From NCBI RefSeq assembly GCF_000764305.2, contig NW_025945881.1, forward strand, positions 496,001 through 560,000: 64,000 nucleotides of DNA, read 5' to 3'. This DNA is from Hyalella azteca. Taxonomy: Eukaryota > Arthropoda > Malacostraca > Amphipoda > Hyalellidae. This document shows, in pieces, positions 45,691 through 58,034 of the stretch. Numbering within the stretch: position 1 is the stretch's first letter; each line of letters begins with the position of its first letter. The notes beneath the pieces are model-generated. The model worked only from the letters and a program-made list of their open reading frames with translations, searched no databases and was not told the DNA's origin. Made by a program: the position numbers and the translations under genes.

Positions 45691-45778
45691 CATTTAAAAT
45701 CGGCAGACGGGCCTCCTTTGTTCATAAGTTGCTGAACTAACTTATGAACAAAGGAGGCCCATTTGCCGATTTTAAATG
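45691..45778. repeat. Near-perfect 40-bp hairpin with 8-nt loop
   Basis: Left arm (45691-45730) begins CATTTAAAATCGGCAGACGG. Right arm (45739-45778) ends TTGCCGATTTTAAATG. Thirty-eight of 40 positions pair, plus one G-T wobble and one C-A mismatch. Loop GCTGAACT. The very low arm divergence points to recent origin or to conversion between arms. It lies 24 bp from element A. Confidence 0.9.
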
Positions 45779-45802
45779 CTCATTTTTTCACCAAGATTTC
45801 AT

Positions 45803-45962
45803 TTTTAGCGCATTTTCTCATATATGGAAAAATGCACTATTGTGCTCGCCATGTCCGTCTGTCTGCCCGTCCGTCTGTCTGTCCGTCCGTCCGTGACTTT
45901 ACGTTTTCGTCGACGAGAAAATGCGCTCTCTGTCACTCACTGCAGTGAGTATTGAGTTATAA
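45803..45962 (-). mobile_element. Element A, copy 4 (minus strand)
   Basis: Contains the ACTCACTGCAGTGAGT palindrome intact, GCGCTCTCTGTCACTCAC, an interrupted (GTCC/GTCT)n tract, and the TTTTTAGCGCATTTTCTCAT end. T-runs on both sides fit insertion into a homopolymer. Confidence 0.87.
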
Positions 45963-46098
45963 TTTTTGTGTTTTATTTGAGTACCTGATTTGTGAATAAT
46001 CATTAACATATGTCAGTAGAAGGAAAGCAATTGATTAATTTGGAAGACCAGATACGGCAAATCAGTTCTTTGTTTTCTTGATTCCTTAAATTCCTAGA

Positions 46099-46320
46099 CA
46101 ATGTGGAACTGATTTGCATCCTAGACATTATAAACCAGGATCACCCGGTTCCCTTTCGAGAATATTTGAGCCCGGTTTTCTCCGATTAGCCTTTTTGACA
46201 ATATGAACCTAGTTCAGGCGTTTTTACTTAATGTGAACCCGCATCACCTCCCTGACGAAATGAGCCCAGCTCACCCGGTTCGCATTATTGACAACATGAA
46301 CCCGGTTCCCTTCCTAGACT
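46099..46320. repeat. Degenerate array with GACAAYATGAACCCGGTTC
   Basis: Phrases GACATTATAAACCAGGATC, GACAATATGAACCTAGTTC and GACAACATGAACCCGGTTC with CACCCGGTTC pieces recur at uneven 27-36-bp spacing. Confidence 0.6.
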
Positions 46321-46810
46321 TTACCGTGAGTATTCGCGCCATGTGTCGGGAGGGCTGGAGGGCAATTCTAGATGTGACTCACGTAAGTAAACTTCACGCA
46401 TTGCATGTACTAGCGCCTCATTGCGTGACGCTAATGAAGCTCTTATCTGAGCATTCCAAGTCATTTGAGTCCAATGCTACAGCCGTCAACTCCAAGATTC
46501 ATTAAATGAAGGCCGCCGGGCGATCGATCTTTCGCACAACTTCAACTTTACTCGTCAGCAAAGCTGTTAAGTTTAATCGCTTCAGATAAAACTTCGTGAT
46601 GACCATCTTGATTTCGTTGCATCGAGCTAAGTGATCTGTAATCATGAAAAATTTAAAAGCAAAGAAAACTCCAGCTCTTACACCAGTACTAAAAGTTTTA
46701 GAGAATGATAGTACAAGAGGTAGTGAAAAGACAAAATTAACAACAACTGAACACAAAAACAATTCCCAATTTCAGGAGGGAAATAACAGTACGAATTGAA
46801 GAAGGCCTTC

Positions 46811-47142
46811 ATTAACAAATATGCAGCGAATCTAAAATCCTTATATATTGTACAAACCAGCGGAGAATTGGTCGAGCATCTTGAAATCGCTCTCAGACAG
46901 TTATGCTGTACTGTTGTACGTCATGTTTTATGTCATGCTGTACTGTTGTACGTCATGTTTTACGTAATGTTGTACTGTTGTACATCATGTTTTAGTCTTC
47001 AGCGTAAATGCGCAGAGCAGAGTGATGAGGCCTGGTGTGTGGCAGGTTCGAACGAAAACTCCTGCCGCGCTGTTCAGAAACCTGACGTCATGGAGGGAGC
47101 TGACATTTGGACATGTGAGTGGAGTGAACCATTAAAAGTCAT
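46811..47142. repeat. 0.33-kb tandem duplication, copy 1
   Basis: ATTAACAAATATGCAGCGAATC through CCATTAAAAGTCAT. Inside, a 32-bp subunit (CATGCTGTACTGTTGTACG) repeats three times. At 47015-47054 weak A-box-like and B-box-like motifs (GAGCAGAGTGA, GGTTCGAACG) sit 19 bp apart, too close for a normal tRNA promoter. Confidence 0.9.
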
Positions 47143-47544
47143 ATTAACAAATATGCAGCGAATCTAAAATCCTTATATATTACAAACCAAATCCTTATAT
47201 ATTAAAATCCGTATATATATTACAAACCAGCAGAGAATGGGTCGAGCATCTTGAAATCGCTCTCAGACAGTCATGCTGTACTGTTGTACGTCATGTTTTA
47301 TGTCATGCTGTACTGTTGTACGTCATGTTTTATGTCATGCTGGACTGTTGTACGTCATGTTTTACGTAATGTTGTACTGTTGTACATCATGTTTTAGTCT
47401 TCAGCGTAAATGCGCAGAGCAGAGTGAAGAGGCCTGGTGAGTGGCAGGTTCGAACGAAAATTCCTGCCGCGCTGTTCAGAAACCTGACGCCATGGAGGGT
47501 GCTGCCATTTGGACATATGAGTGGAGTGAACCATTAAAAGTCAT
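47143..47544. repeat. 0.40-kb tandem duplication, copy 2
   Basis: Same unit as copy 1 but longer: one more 32-bp subunit and an inserted stretch repeating AAATCCTTATATATT. Several substitutions distinguish the copies, so this is not simple assembly doubling. Confidence 0.9.
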
Positions 47545-49401
47545 CGTTTTCAATTTACGTCTTCTATTTTTTATTTAGAGACCATGAATTAGCTCCAATA
47601 TAATGTAATTATTTGGAGCTAATTCTATTTGGCTGTATAATTAAATATGATAATTAACTTGAATTTGGCAGGCACATTTATTACAGTTCTTACACAGGGA
47701 CTTAATTTATCAGTTTTATTGGCAGGACGCGTGAGATGACCAAAGGGACGACCCTAAGCAATATATTAGTATCCCTCGCTGACGGCGAAAAGACTTTTTC
47801 TGGGACCATTACGAGAGATGCATTGCTGCATCCTGCTCTGGTCAGCTCATATACCTGCTCTGGTCAGCTCCTGATCGATCGTAAACATGATACCAACATC
47901 GCTATGTTTTCAATATCGATATGGTGAATTTGTTTGGTGTTTTCTTTGTTTTTAAATTCCTTTTGATACCAACATGCTTGTATATACGATGTTGAAACTG
48001 CGCTGTACCGCCAGACTAACTTCGCCAAATTTAGATTTTAGTCTTCATGAAACCCAGAGACAAATTTTGATTTTATCTGTAAAATAATTACATCTAATTT
48101 ATAATATGTTTCTATACTTGTCAGACGAAAACGGTTAAATCTAATGTTCTGCGTCAAATTGGCCGGCTTCACTTCCACAGAATTGTAATTTCAATACAAA
48201 TTTTAAACAAATGATAGCATATTAGCAAAATTTCAAAGCTGTTCTCGGTTTTATGGCAGGCGACACTGGCTAAAGTTTTGGCTACACTCAAGGCCTCGAG
48301 TGGTCGAGGTTGTTATCCTGGCGAGAGATCGAGATCCTGCAAAAAGTTTCAACTGCAGAGCCTTTTTTTGAGCAGCTGAAAAATAGGACCACTTGAACTT
48401 TGCTGAAAACATCAGCTTCGTCTTTTGGAATGTATGATGATGGTTTCCTTGCAGAAGTTCTTTAATGGTATTCTTATAGATAAATATTTTGCATACAATC
48501 AACGCAATGTTTAATGTTTCCATTAAATAAATTCATGGATAGTGAAATCAAAACATTTAATAAGCAGTGTTTCATTTCTATATAGCAAAATAAGAATAAG
48601 ATGATAACTTAATTACAATATATATGAATTATTTCAATAAGAAGCCAGGATACTAAATTGAAGGCACCTAAATATGAAAAGATCATAATAAACAAAACAT
48701 TTACGCATTTGTTGTCTCATCCAAACAAGCCATCTCAGTATCGACGTTCATGGATACTAGTTGAGTGCCCCCACAAACGCCTCTACTCCAGCCATTTACT
48801 GATGATTGCTCAGTTTACGCTCGATTCTAATGGGCAATCAAGCTTGATTAAGATCAAGTTTTAAGCTGCTTACTCTCAGATTATTGCCAGTTTGAGGAAT
48901 ATCATTATGGCGGAGAATTGTTTGTGAATGAAAGCAATGGATCCAAAGTTTAAGGTTTCAGTAATTGTAGTTTCAAGTTCATCTTACTGAGCACTATATC
49001 GTCATCTTATAACATAAGTTCCTTATTTATTTTGAAAATAGACTTATCTATAGAATCAGGAAAATAATTTTAATCAATGTGACTACAGATTTACTTCATT
49101 GGAAAAGATATTCAGTCATCGCTCTCTATTTCTTCCATTTTTTTCTAAATTACTCGTAAAACTTTTCTATTTAAAAAATTAGAAAGTTACACATCCAAGC
49201 ATATTTATTACTCTCGAAAATTTCGTATCTCCGCTGGTGTTAAAAACTTGGCTCGGGAGGAGCAAAATCTTTTCATCAGATGGCGAGTAGAAAAACTCGG
49301 AGATGTAACTTTTTTTTTGCAGTGATTGCATCGTAAGAAAATTTCGAGCTTCTAGGAGACGCCGCCATCTGCGTTTATGACTCATACTGAGCTCAGCACG
49401 G
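47545..49401. other. Unassigned stretch
   Basis: CTGCTCTGGTCAGCTC is repeated in tandem at 47833-47870. No gene or larger repeat recognised. Confidence 0.45.
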
Positions 49402-49905
49402 CTAGTGCTGCTGTTGGTGGTGGTGGTGGTGGTGCTGCTGTTGGTGGTGGTGGTGGTGCTGCTGCTGGTGTTGCTGGTGCTGCTGGTACTGGTGGTGTTG
49501 TTGGTGGTGGTGGTGCTGCTGTTGCTGCCGGTGCTGCTGGTAGGTACTGGTGGTGCTGGTGGTGCTGCTTGTACTGGTGATGCTGGTGGTGATGGTGGCG
49601 GCGGTGCTGCTGGTGTAGAGGAAATAGATTTATTCATGTATATAGAGACATAAATAGCAATGTATTAGGTATTAGGATTTTGATGTTTCATTCTTTGTTT
49701 TCAATCACCTTAGCCGTGACCTCCAGCAACATTGCGTTTTACCTATCATTGTGTCAGGTGGTGGTGGTGGTGGTGCTGCTGGTTGTGTTGCTGGTGGAGA
49801 CGGTGGTGCTGCTGCTGTTGGTGGTGCTGCTGGTGCTGTTGCTGCTGGTGCTAGCGCTGCTACTGTGTGTGCTGGTGCTGTTGCTGATGCTTGTGCTGTT
49901 GCTGA
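49402..49905. repeat. Two blocks of GTG/CTG trinucleotide-rich DNA
   Basis: 49402-49616 and 49756-49905 consist mainly of GGT, GGTGCT and GCTGCTG triplets, separated by about 140 bp of ordinary sequence. All three plus frames and one minus frame are open, reading Gly/Ala, Leu/Val, Cys or Ser/Thr/Pro runs. Nothing shows that any frame is used. Confidence 0.85.
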
Positions 49906-51879
49906 TGATTCCAAATCATTTGGAAACAATTTATATTTCATGAACAAGCACTTGAGAATTCTAAGCACCACTAATCGCCCGCGCTTTGATAGTTGCAGGT
50001 CAATTAGGTTTTGAGTTCACAGTTTTCCTCTTTTGTTCAAGTTGAAGCCAAGACAATAATTGACTTCTAGGCTCAGGAGTTCTTCTTTAATCACTTTAAA
50101 ATGCTCTTCAAACTCGAAGCGTATCAACTAATAACCATTCCGCGTTTAAATAAGCAGGCCAATCGCTAAGAGTTTAACATATAAATTAATTAAGGGAGAT
50201 CGGCTTTCTTTTCTTGACGCTCAGAGCACACAAATGAACGCGTTATCATTATGGATGATTTTATATGGACCCGTCAAAGGTGAATTAACAACCCGAATTC
50301 TTTTAAATTATATCCTTGATTATAAGATATTTTGCTGGCGGCTCGAATTGAATTAGTATTTAATCAAACAGAGATCGATTGTTCTTTTCATATTACTCAA
50401 CGAACGTAAATAAAAGTGTTGTGTTATAATAGAAGATATCGGATGAATATTTCAGTGTTATATTAATAAACCTAATACTTTGTGAACTTCTAACCGTGCT
50501 AATGAATACTTCATTTATATACCATTGTATTTCATTGTATTTTCCCTTGTTGGTGCGCTGCTCTCATTAGTGCCATGTTGACTTTTGCCGGCCGAGCAGG
50601 GGCGAGACATTATTTCAAATTATTTTTAACAAATCAATTAAGTTTTTTATGAAGCCGACAATTCCAGACTAAGAATTATAGTAGCAACGATTAACATAAA
50701 GATATTTCGGAGCCAAATTTTGAATTTGGGTAGTTCCATTTTCAGTCGCGAGAATAGCAAAGTTCTTTTTAAGGGTTAATCTACAGTAATACGAAAGGCA
50801 GAGATCAAAACGGAGCGAACATGAATAAATGATGAGATACGCTCTGACTGTATGAAAAATGAGAGAAAAATGCTTTCTGCAAAAAAAGTGTGATCCAAGC
50901 TAAATGTTTACTGAAACTCGTATACCTTAACTTCCCTACTTCGAGGCCGGCAAAAACCGTAATTTTTCACCCAGAAAATATTTAGTAAATTCTACGTTAA
51001 CTTAAAAAAATACCGTACGTTTATGGCTCGTATTAGAAATGGAAATTCACAATTTTTGAATTTCAACGGTAATTGTGGAAACACATATTTTTATAAATTT
51101 CAAAGAAGATCTCACACAAGTTCTCAATAATTTGTACTATATATATTTACTTAAAGTTGAGAAAAGAGCCTCAGCAAAAAACTCTGTATGTGAATGAGAT
51201 AATTTCGACAACATCCATCACGGATATTTCTTTTTACGGGATTTCCCTCCTCACATCGATCAAGGTCTCTATGGGTCAGCAGCCGCCATCGCTATATGTA
51301 GGGGATTTAATTTGCATTGCATGGTGACCGTTTTAGGCATCAGGAAAACTTTATAATACGCGACAAACAAATTTCAACCATGTAGTTCTTTTTAAATTTA
51401 CATAAAATACTTTGCTAGAAAAATTAATTTATTGTATAAAATCATTTTATACGTAATAATTTTTTACACTTTATTTTTTCACATTTATTTCATTATCCTA
51501 GCCCTTCATAACTTATTGTTTACAAACCTGCCCAATCAACAGTAATGTCGTTCAGACACAAAAGCTCACAAAATTACGGAAGACAAATATCTTACAGCTT
51601 GGAAGACACGCCGTGTCACACAAGGTGCGCTTGTCTCCATACAATTTAAATTGGCAGAGCGCATATGGCACATCGTCATGTCAGTTTTTTTACAGGGATA
51701 AATTACTCATTCGTGTACATGGCAATGCGAGCCATGATATTTTTGTGTTCGCCGCAAGGATATTAAGTCCAATAAGTATTAAGTCCGCAATAAGTCCAGC
51801 AGCTATCTCAATCAATCGTCAGCTATGGAAAGATCGGGTTCCAAAGGCCGGATCCCTTGTGAATCAAGTCACGTAAAGT
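49906..51879. other. 2-kb AT-rich stretch
   Basis: No recognisable gene or repeat. The plus-strand frame at 51613-51876 ends next to the retroposon-like tail. Confidence 0.45.
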
Positions 51880-51950
51880 TCAAGAATCGGCAACAGGCCA
51901 TGGGCCTATTTCTTCAACGCCGACACTTCTATTCTATTCTATTCTATATT
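51880..51950 (+). mobile_element. Retroposon-like 3' end with (TTCTA)n tail (copy 2)
   Basis: CAAGAATCGGCAACAGGCC, then TTTCTTCAACGCCGACAC and a run of TTCTA units. Matches the diverged 3030-3105 segment. The short tandem tail after a conserved end is the hallmark of a target-primed retroposon such as a SINE or CR1/RTE-type LINE. Only the 3' end is recognisable. Confidence 0.5.
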
Positions 51951-52243
51951 CGACGTCACGAAACTATGAAAATGTAAGGGTTATATTGTCCATGTAGTCA
52001 CACTTTTGCATATACCAGCAGCACGAGCAGGGAGCGGATGTAGCTCTGATACTTTTGGCGGGTTAAACTGGTTCAGGATTACCCACGCAAGGAAGAGAGT
52101 GCATCGTCATTTGGGACAAGTCTCAATTATTTCTGTGAGTGGAGAGGATATCTTGCTCGCGTTAGGCTTGGCGGCGCAGGACGAGGAGGCCGAATGATCC
52201 CAACAAGCGAGATTTATTGATCAGTGCAGCCCCGTGGGGACGG

Positions 52244-52300
52244 GGGTCCGATATCCCCATTTATCCCTGTAGTGTTATGGGGATGGGGTTCTGATATCCC
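52244..52300 (+). repeat. Left arm of a ~57-bp inverted repeat
   Basis: GGGTCCGATATCCCCATTT and the following CCCTGTAGTGTTATGGGGA pair with the reverse complement of 52355-52413 (which reads GGGTCCTGATATTCCTATTT and CGCTGTAGCGTTATTGGGAC on the minus strand). The spacer is about 55 bp. Confidence 0.75.
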
Positions 52301-52354
52301 AATTTAAACCATAAATGGGATTTCAGTACCCCTGTTCCCATATAAATGCAGGGA

Positions 52355-52413
52355 TAAATATCAGGAAACCCGTCCCAATAACGCTACAGCGGTAAATAGG
52401 AATATCAGGACCC
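52355..52413 (-). repeat. Right arm of the ~57-bp inverted repeat
   Basis: Reverse partner of 52244-52300 with scattered mismatches. The arm pair lies immediately 5' of the 27-bp array. Confidence 0.75.
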
Positions 52414-52493
52414 GAATAAATAGAAAGGTATAATTACTCAATGAATATTGGTTTTCACATATTTTTGATTGGGATAAAAATATCTACTTCCCA

Positions 52494-52955
52494 AAGGCTA
52501 GATCAGGTTAGGAGTGGCTTAAGGCTAGATCAGGTTGGGAGTGGCTCAAGGCTAGATCAGGTTGGGAGTGGCTCAAGGCTAGATCAGGCTGGGAGTGGCT
52601 CAAGGCTAGATCAGGTTGGGAGTGGCTCAAGGCTAGATCATTTTGGGAGTGGCTCAAGGCTAGATCATTTTGGGAGTGGCTCAAGGCTAGATCAGGTTGG
52701 GAGTGGCTCAAGGCTAGATCAGGTTGGGAGTGGCTCAAGGCTAGATCAGGCTGGGAGTGGATCAAGGCGAGATCAGGCTGGGAGTGGCTCAAGGCTAGAT
52801 CAGGTTGGGAGTGTCTCAAGGCTAGATCAGGCTGGGAGTGGCTCAAGGCTAGATCAGGTTGGGAATGGCTCAAGGCTAGATCAGGTAGGGAAAGTCTCAG
52901 GGCTAGATCAGGCTGGGAGTGGCTCAAGGCTAGATCAGGTTGGGAGTGGCTTAAT
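52494..52955. repeat. 27-bp minisatellite, about 17 copies
   Basis: GCTAGATCAGGTTGGGAGTG plus GCTCAAG every 27 bp (for example 52501 and 52528). Two adjacent copies share ATCATTTTGGGAG, showing local unit spread. The unit is nine codons, so a 180-codon plus frame and a 152-codon minus frame both run the length of the array. Neither is credible as a gene. Confidence 0.96.
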
Positions 52956-54303
52956 ACGACCGTCATTTATTCATGTCGGCTAATATGAACGACGTCGACG
53001 CCAAGCGCGACTGGGGTCACACGCACAGCCGACATCACTTTCAATTTAGACCTCTTCCTAGTTCAAAATCATAGCCAATTTAGTAATAATATTTTATAAG
53101 CAGGCTTGATGATGCCAACTGTTGACAAATGAATAATCACTGATAATTAATATTGTGATCTGGGTATACTGGTCTGGTGTCAAGGTGCATACATATTTCA
53201 TAGAACATCAGCTACCACATTGAATAGAGCAGCGTGCTCCATGCGCTTGTATTACAAACCATCTCATTAGTAGCCGCTATGATTCTGGTCTAGTGATTAG
53301 TTACGAATAAAATCTATTGAGTATTTAGAATTGCACGTTTATGTTTGTTTGAAATCTGTTATCGAGAATTTATTCTGGTCATTTATTAGAGTGCCTATTA
53401 TCACTACCAAGCGCGACAGAAAGATTTGAATATTCCGAAGCTAATAATGAAATTCAGGAAATGTGTACCGTGTACATATAATAATAGGTACATAATACCA
53501 ACCACAATACCGACAGTACCTATAGTAATACGTGCTTGAATATAACCCTGTATTTTACGTAACTTGGCTTCAAACATACAAATAAAATTATACTGAACGC
53601 ACTAACAATCGAATAATATTGTTTTTACAATTTAGTAGTTTTTTTACTCATAAAAAATACCTACAAATCATTTTTCATTGTGGGACGAGAAATTGATCGT
53701 GTAATTTTTTATATAGTTGCACTCTATTTGAAAATTGATATTTGACCAAGAGAGATGATTGTTTCTGGCCAAATGAAATTTGAAACGCTGAAGTGGATGA
53801 AGGGACGATCCAATCAAAGGGATCATCGATCCTTTGCAATCCCGGGACTTGTTTGCCAGAATCATCACGTTGAAAGAAACAGTGATGTTTTTGATCCGAT
53901 GCAATGATTAATGAACATTTGTTCACTGCCGTGCATTGGATGTTGCCAGTAAAGTATATATATCCTTGATGTCCAATAGTTACAATAGTAGTTTACAACA
54001 AATATCCGTCTAATAGAATTCTTTACATACTGGCTTAATATGTTGTCTAATATTGCAAGGATTCATGTAGCAGCTCAGTGAAGCAAAGCCCGGAATTGTT
54101 ATTAAAGTTATGGTTTGAACGCTAGAACGGAAAGAAAAGTTAACTAATAAAAATAAATTCATCACAGACCTCTTCCTTTTCGATATGCAACATGGCTCTT
54201 ATGACGTTATTGCTGGCGACAATAATAATTGACTTTCGTATATAATTTGATTTCACAATTCACAACTGATACCATATATATCATTACGCTTAGCAGTCAA
54301 GTC
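52956..54303. other. AT-rich stretch
   Basis: Overlapping minus frames at 53668-53926 show no domain. No repeat seen. Confidence 0.45.
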
Positions 54304-54346
54304 ATGTCCATGGTTGAATTAATGTATTAATTCAACCATGGTCATG
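54304..54346. repeat. 34-bp near-perfect palindrome
   Basis: CCATGGTTGAATTAAT (54308-54323) and ATTAATTCAACCATGG (54326-54341) pair perfectly around GT. Beyond one mismatch CATG pairs with CATG on both sides. Confidence 0.9.
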
Positions 54347-56442
54347 TCATCCAATCGTGAGCCACCATGTCTTGCTAGCTCGTGTCATGGCAACTCAGTG
54401 TACAGCATTTGCGTATGTTGCTGTTGGTCAGTCGGCGAAATTTTTTTTTTCGTGTATGATATCAATTTAACGGAAAATTTAAATTTTCCATGGAATTGAA
54501 TAAAATTTATGTAATTCTGATGAAAAAACTTTCTCAGAAGACAGCTTCTCAGGCCAGTTGAAATAATTTTGCACACGAGTCGCGCAGTACGATGAGTTTA
54601 TTCAATTTCCGGCTCCCGTTATCTGAATTGTTTAAAGCGTAAAGCAGCACACTAAACTGCGCATCTAAACCATTATTTGAATATGTACAAATCGTTCTGG
54701 ATATATACCATCTATGATTTTTTAGGTATACCAGGTTTACATTTACTACTTTTACTTGCGTTTTCAGTGTCACCGTTTTTTTTGAGCGACTTAATTTTGA
54801 CCACAATAATAATTTAAGGTAGCAGTTATATAACCATCGGAGACATTATTTCTAAATTAATTTTGAACCGTTAGATGAATGATTGATATGCGTTTACAGC
54901 CAAGCTCGACGCACTCAGCCGAGACAAATTTGTTCAAGACTTATACTAAATCATGGAAAGAATAGATTACAACCCCTACAGGGTTGAACCGCTATGTATT
55001 GCACTGAAATATTACACTGACACGAATAATGGAATTCATAAATAAAAATTGCGAGTAAGAAATTATTTAGAATGGTAAGCCAATTAAGAGTTCTTTTCTG
55101 TTATCAAATTTTGGGATTTGGCAAACTGCTATTATATTTACAGTAATTACGAAGCCATTTGGCTATTAAAAATCGCTTTTTAATTAATTAAACAATTAAC
55201 AAATAAGAAAAAAATTGAAAGTGGCATTTTTTAGCACAAGGCCGAATCATTTCTATCCGAACAAACTATCAAAATGCTGAAAATCCAATTATTTTTATTA
55301 TTTTGTTCATAGTGAACGTGAAAATCGCTTCTTTTTAATTAATTAGTTTCAAGCACTGATGGAGTCAATGAACTACGTTGTAATGAGATTTAAATCGTTG
55401 TATTCTAGTAGAAATAGAGAAGGAAATAAATGATTAGCCCTGTTTACCGGTTTGTAACACTGAACTGATATCAATGATTGGAAGCCGTTCTCAGTTCCAT
55501 AATGCCGCATGAAAAATTCTTTATATTGCGTTTCTTGATGATTGATAGATATTAGTAATAGGTCTTCATCCTCGGTTTCTTAATGCTGAATGGAACCGAG
55601 AATTCGTATTAATTATTTATTTTTTAATGCTAAATGGACAAATAAATTCTGACTTCAACGTTGCCGCGTCCTGGGATGAAATTTTGCTCCAAACATCTTA
55701 CATTAGTATCAAATAAAATATACAAAAAATTACACGAACTTCACATATTGCCTTAATATGATACTGACGGCCTGCTTTTGTTTGCTTCCAGTCTCCGACA
55801 CTTCCTCCTTAGATCAATCAGAACTCGAGCAACAAACAGGAAATGGCGACGAGGCTATAATTTACATTTGTAATTCATGAACTTGGCAGCATCAAGGTTG
55901 CTTGACCTTCTATTGCTTGTTGAGAACAATTAACTTAAAACCTAAAGACTTGAACTTTTTTGAAAGAAGCAACAACAAAGTTGTAAAACTGGCATAAACT
56001 TTCTTGCTAGTGCCCAGAACATTTCACTATCACATCGCAAGTCGTTGGGATGAAAAAAATGTCGTGTTTTAGCTCGGCAACTTTTTTAACAGGTTTGAAA
56101 TCATGACGGAAGTGATTATTATTTTTTTTTTCCTAGAGAAAATGAAAAGATGCGGTAAATGCAACTGCATTTGGAAAATTTACTCAGTGAGACAAGTTTG
56201 TTCGACATGAGATTTTTTTGTATTCCAAGCAGTTTTAAAGAAACTTTGATTTTTCTTTCTTTATTAAAACTGTATATTATTATAGAACCTTCAGTGAATC
56301 CTTTACATTAATTTTGTTGAGGATTAATATGAATCTGATTAATAAAATATACACAAATATATATCGATCAACATACAAACAACATTTCTACGTAGAATAT
56401 ATGTGCATTGAATAAATCACAATTACTCCTTGTCTGTTTTCC
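54347..56442. other. 2-kb AT-rich stretch
   Basis: No gene or repeat recognised. Confidence 0.45.
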
Positions 56443-56510
56443 GATGCAGGACTTCCATCTGACTTGGTGCAGGCTAGGAATGCGTTTGAATCCAGGTTCC
56501 TGCAATTGGA
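56443..56510 (+). mobile_element. Possible degraded tRNA-derived SINE
   Basis: GCGTTTGAATCCAGGTTCC near 56483 resembles a B box with its usual continuation. ATCTGACTTGGTGCAGGC lies upstream at a plausible distance, but the A box (around CCGATGCAGGAC) is poor. Weak. Confidence 0.3.
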
Positions 56511-58034
56511 CTATGAACATTTTCTTTTGGAAAAACATTTAAGCAATTTAGTTCTATAGATATTTTCTGCTTTGATATTTTCAGCCGCAATTTCAACTTT
56601 AAAACTACTTTTGTTCATCTAAAGATGTGTCAGGGTGCTTTCATCAGGCGGGGAGACTCCGATATGTCCACGGACTACAACAGTTTGGAGTGATGTTTGA
56701 AATGTTTAATACAGTATTAATATATTAATATTAATAATTATTAATATATATTACACAGTTAATATATATTAACTGTGATATTATTGGCGGGATTTGTTTT
56801 AATTCAACTTCATTTTGTATTACTGCAGTTCGATTGTTGTTTGACTAAAAATAGACTGCCAAAAAGTATACATATTAGAACTTACAACGGTAGCCGATCG
56901 AGGTAATGATGATGGTTTTCAACACTATTTAATATTTAAATATTTCAACTGAACAGTCTTATTTCGAATAAATATTCATGTTATTTTCATGTTATCAGTT
57001 CAAAATTTCACAGTAACTGTGTGTAAATATTTCAAGAAATGAGATGAAATGATCGAACTTTAAACGCTCATTTACATGATTTGCTTATATCGGAAACTTG
57101 CATAGAACCGATTCAAAAGAAAATTTCCTGTCCAATTTATCACTCAAGTGGTGCATATAAATGCGTATCATGCATTCCAGTTAATAGTTCATTTTTATTT
57201 ATCAGAATTGCATTTTAAGTTTCAAAGTCGCAGCTTAGCGATTCTAGCATTGGCAGCAATTACTGCGCCGGAGCTTACTGTGTTGCTACAATGCTTAGGT
57301 CACTGCACTGAAGCATTCAAATTACAAATAGGAGTAAAAATCGTCATTCATTTTTAATATAATGCTTCGGGGTAATGGAAGGAGCTCATAATGCAAGCAA
57401 ATATTTTTGTTCTGCACTGAAATGATGCAGTGCGGAACTAAGTTCTTCATATATTACTATAACTTCGAAATAATTCAACGGGACTGCTCGCCTTTTTTAC
57501 CAGCTAATACAAATTAAATAAATAAAAGTGTATAGTGAAAAGTTAGAAGTTAGATAGTGTAGAGCAAGACGTTTTTATTCAGACGTCAGCGGGGTTTCGA
57601 TTTGGTTGAATATAATCTAATTCTTCTTATTTATCAAGAAACCACTGCTTGCAAGGATACAGGATTGAGCTTTCTCTCTTAAAACGTATTTCTGAATTTA
57701 CTTCATTGAGTTCTCACAGGTGGTCGACATCTGATCCCAGCCGAGCCGCTTGGGGACCCCGGCTTGTCGGCTCAAATTCAAAGGGAAAATGCACAGGAAC
57801 AGCGAAGGCTTTGCAAGAACACAAGAATTTGAATGATATTTCGGAAGAAATGTTCATCTGAAAGTCACAAAGATAATTAAAACATTACCTGAATATTTCA
57901 AGATGAATTTTGCGCTGAGTTAAAAATTTTTAATCAATGCATTAAAATATTTTATAGAAAATTCTCGGATACCTCTGGTATGTTTATACTTCCGGACCAT
58001 GAAGCAAGGACCTAACGACCTTTCTAAGGTGACA
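56511..58034. other. AT-rich stretch with a 24-bp palindrome
   Basis: 56754-56777 is a perfect palindrome (CACAGTTAATAT joined to its reverse complement), next to TTAATATATTAATATTAAT runs. No gene. Confidence 0.55.

Noticed and set aside
47015..47054. A-box-like and B-box-like motifs suggesting a tRNA gene
   Set aside because: The boxes are only 19 bp apart, the B box lacks its final TCC, and no cloverleaf forms. Kept only as a remark in the duplication entry.
49179..49637. 152-codon minus frame, Pro/Ser/Thr-rich then a non-repeat tail
   Set aside because: The first part is the GTG/CTG tract, which is open in several frames. The tail has no recognisable domain.
52441..52983. 180-codon plus-strand frame (and 152-codon minus frame) reading a nine-residue repeat
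   Set aside because: Both run through the 27-bp minisatellite. A unit divisible by three keeps frames open on both strands without selection. The same holds for the 24-, 30-, 33- and 45-bp arrays. The share of unit sizes divisible by three among all arrays is not striking.
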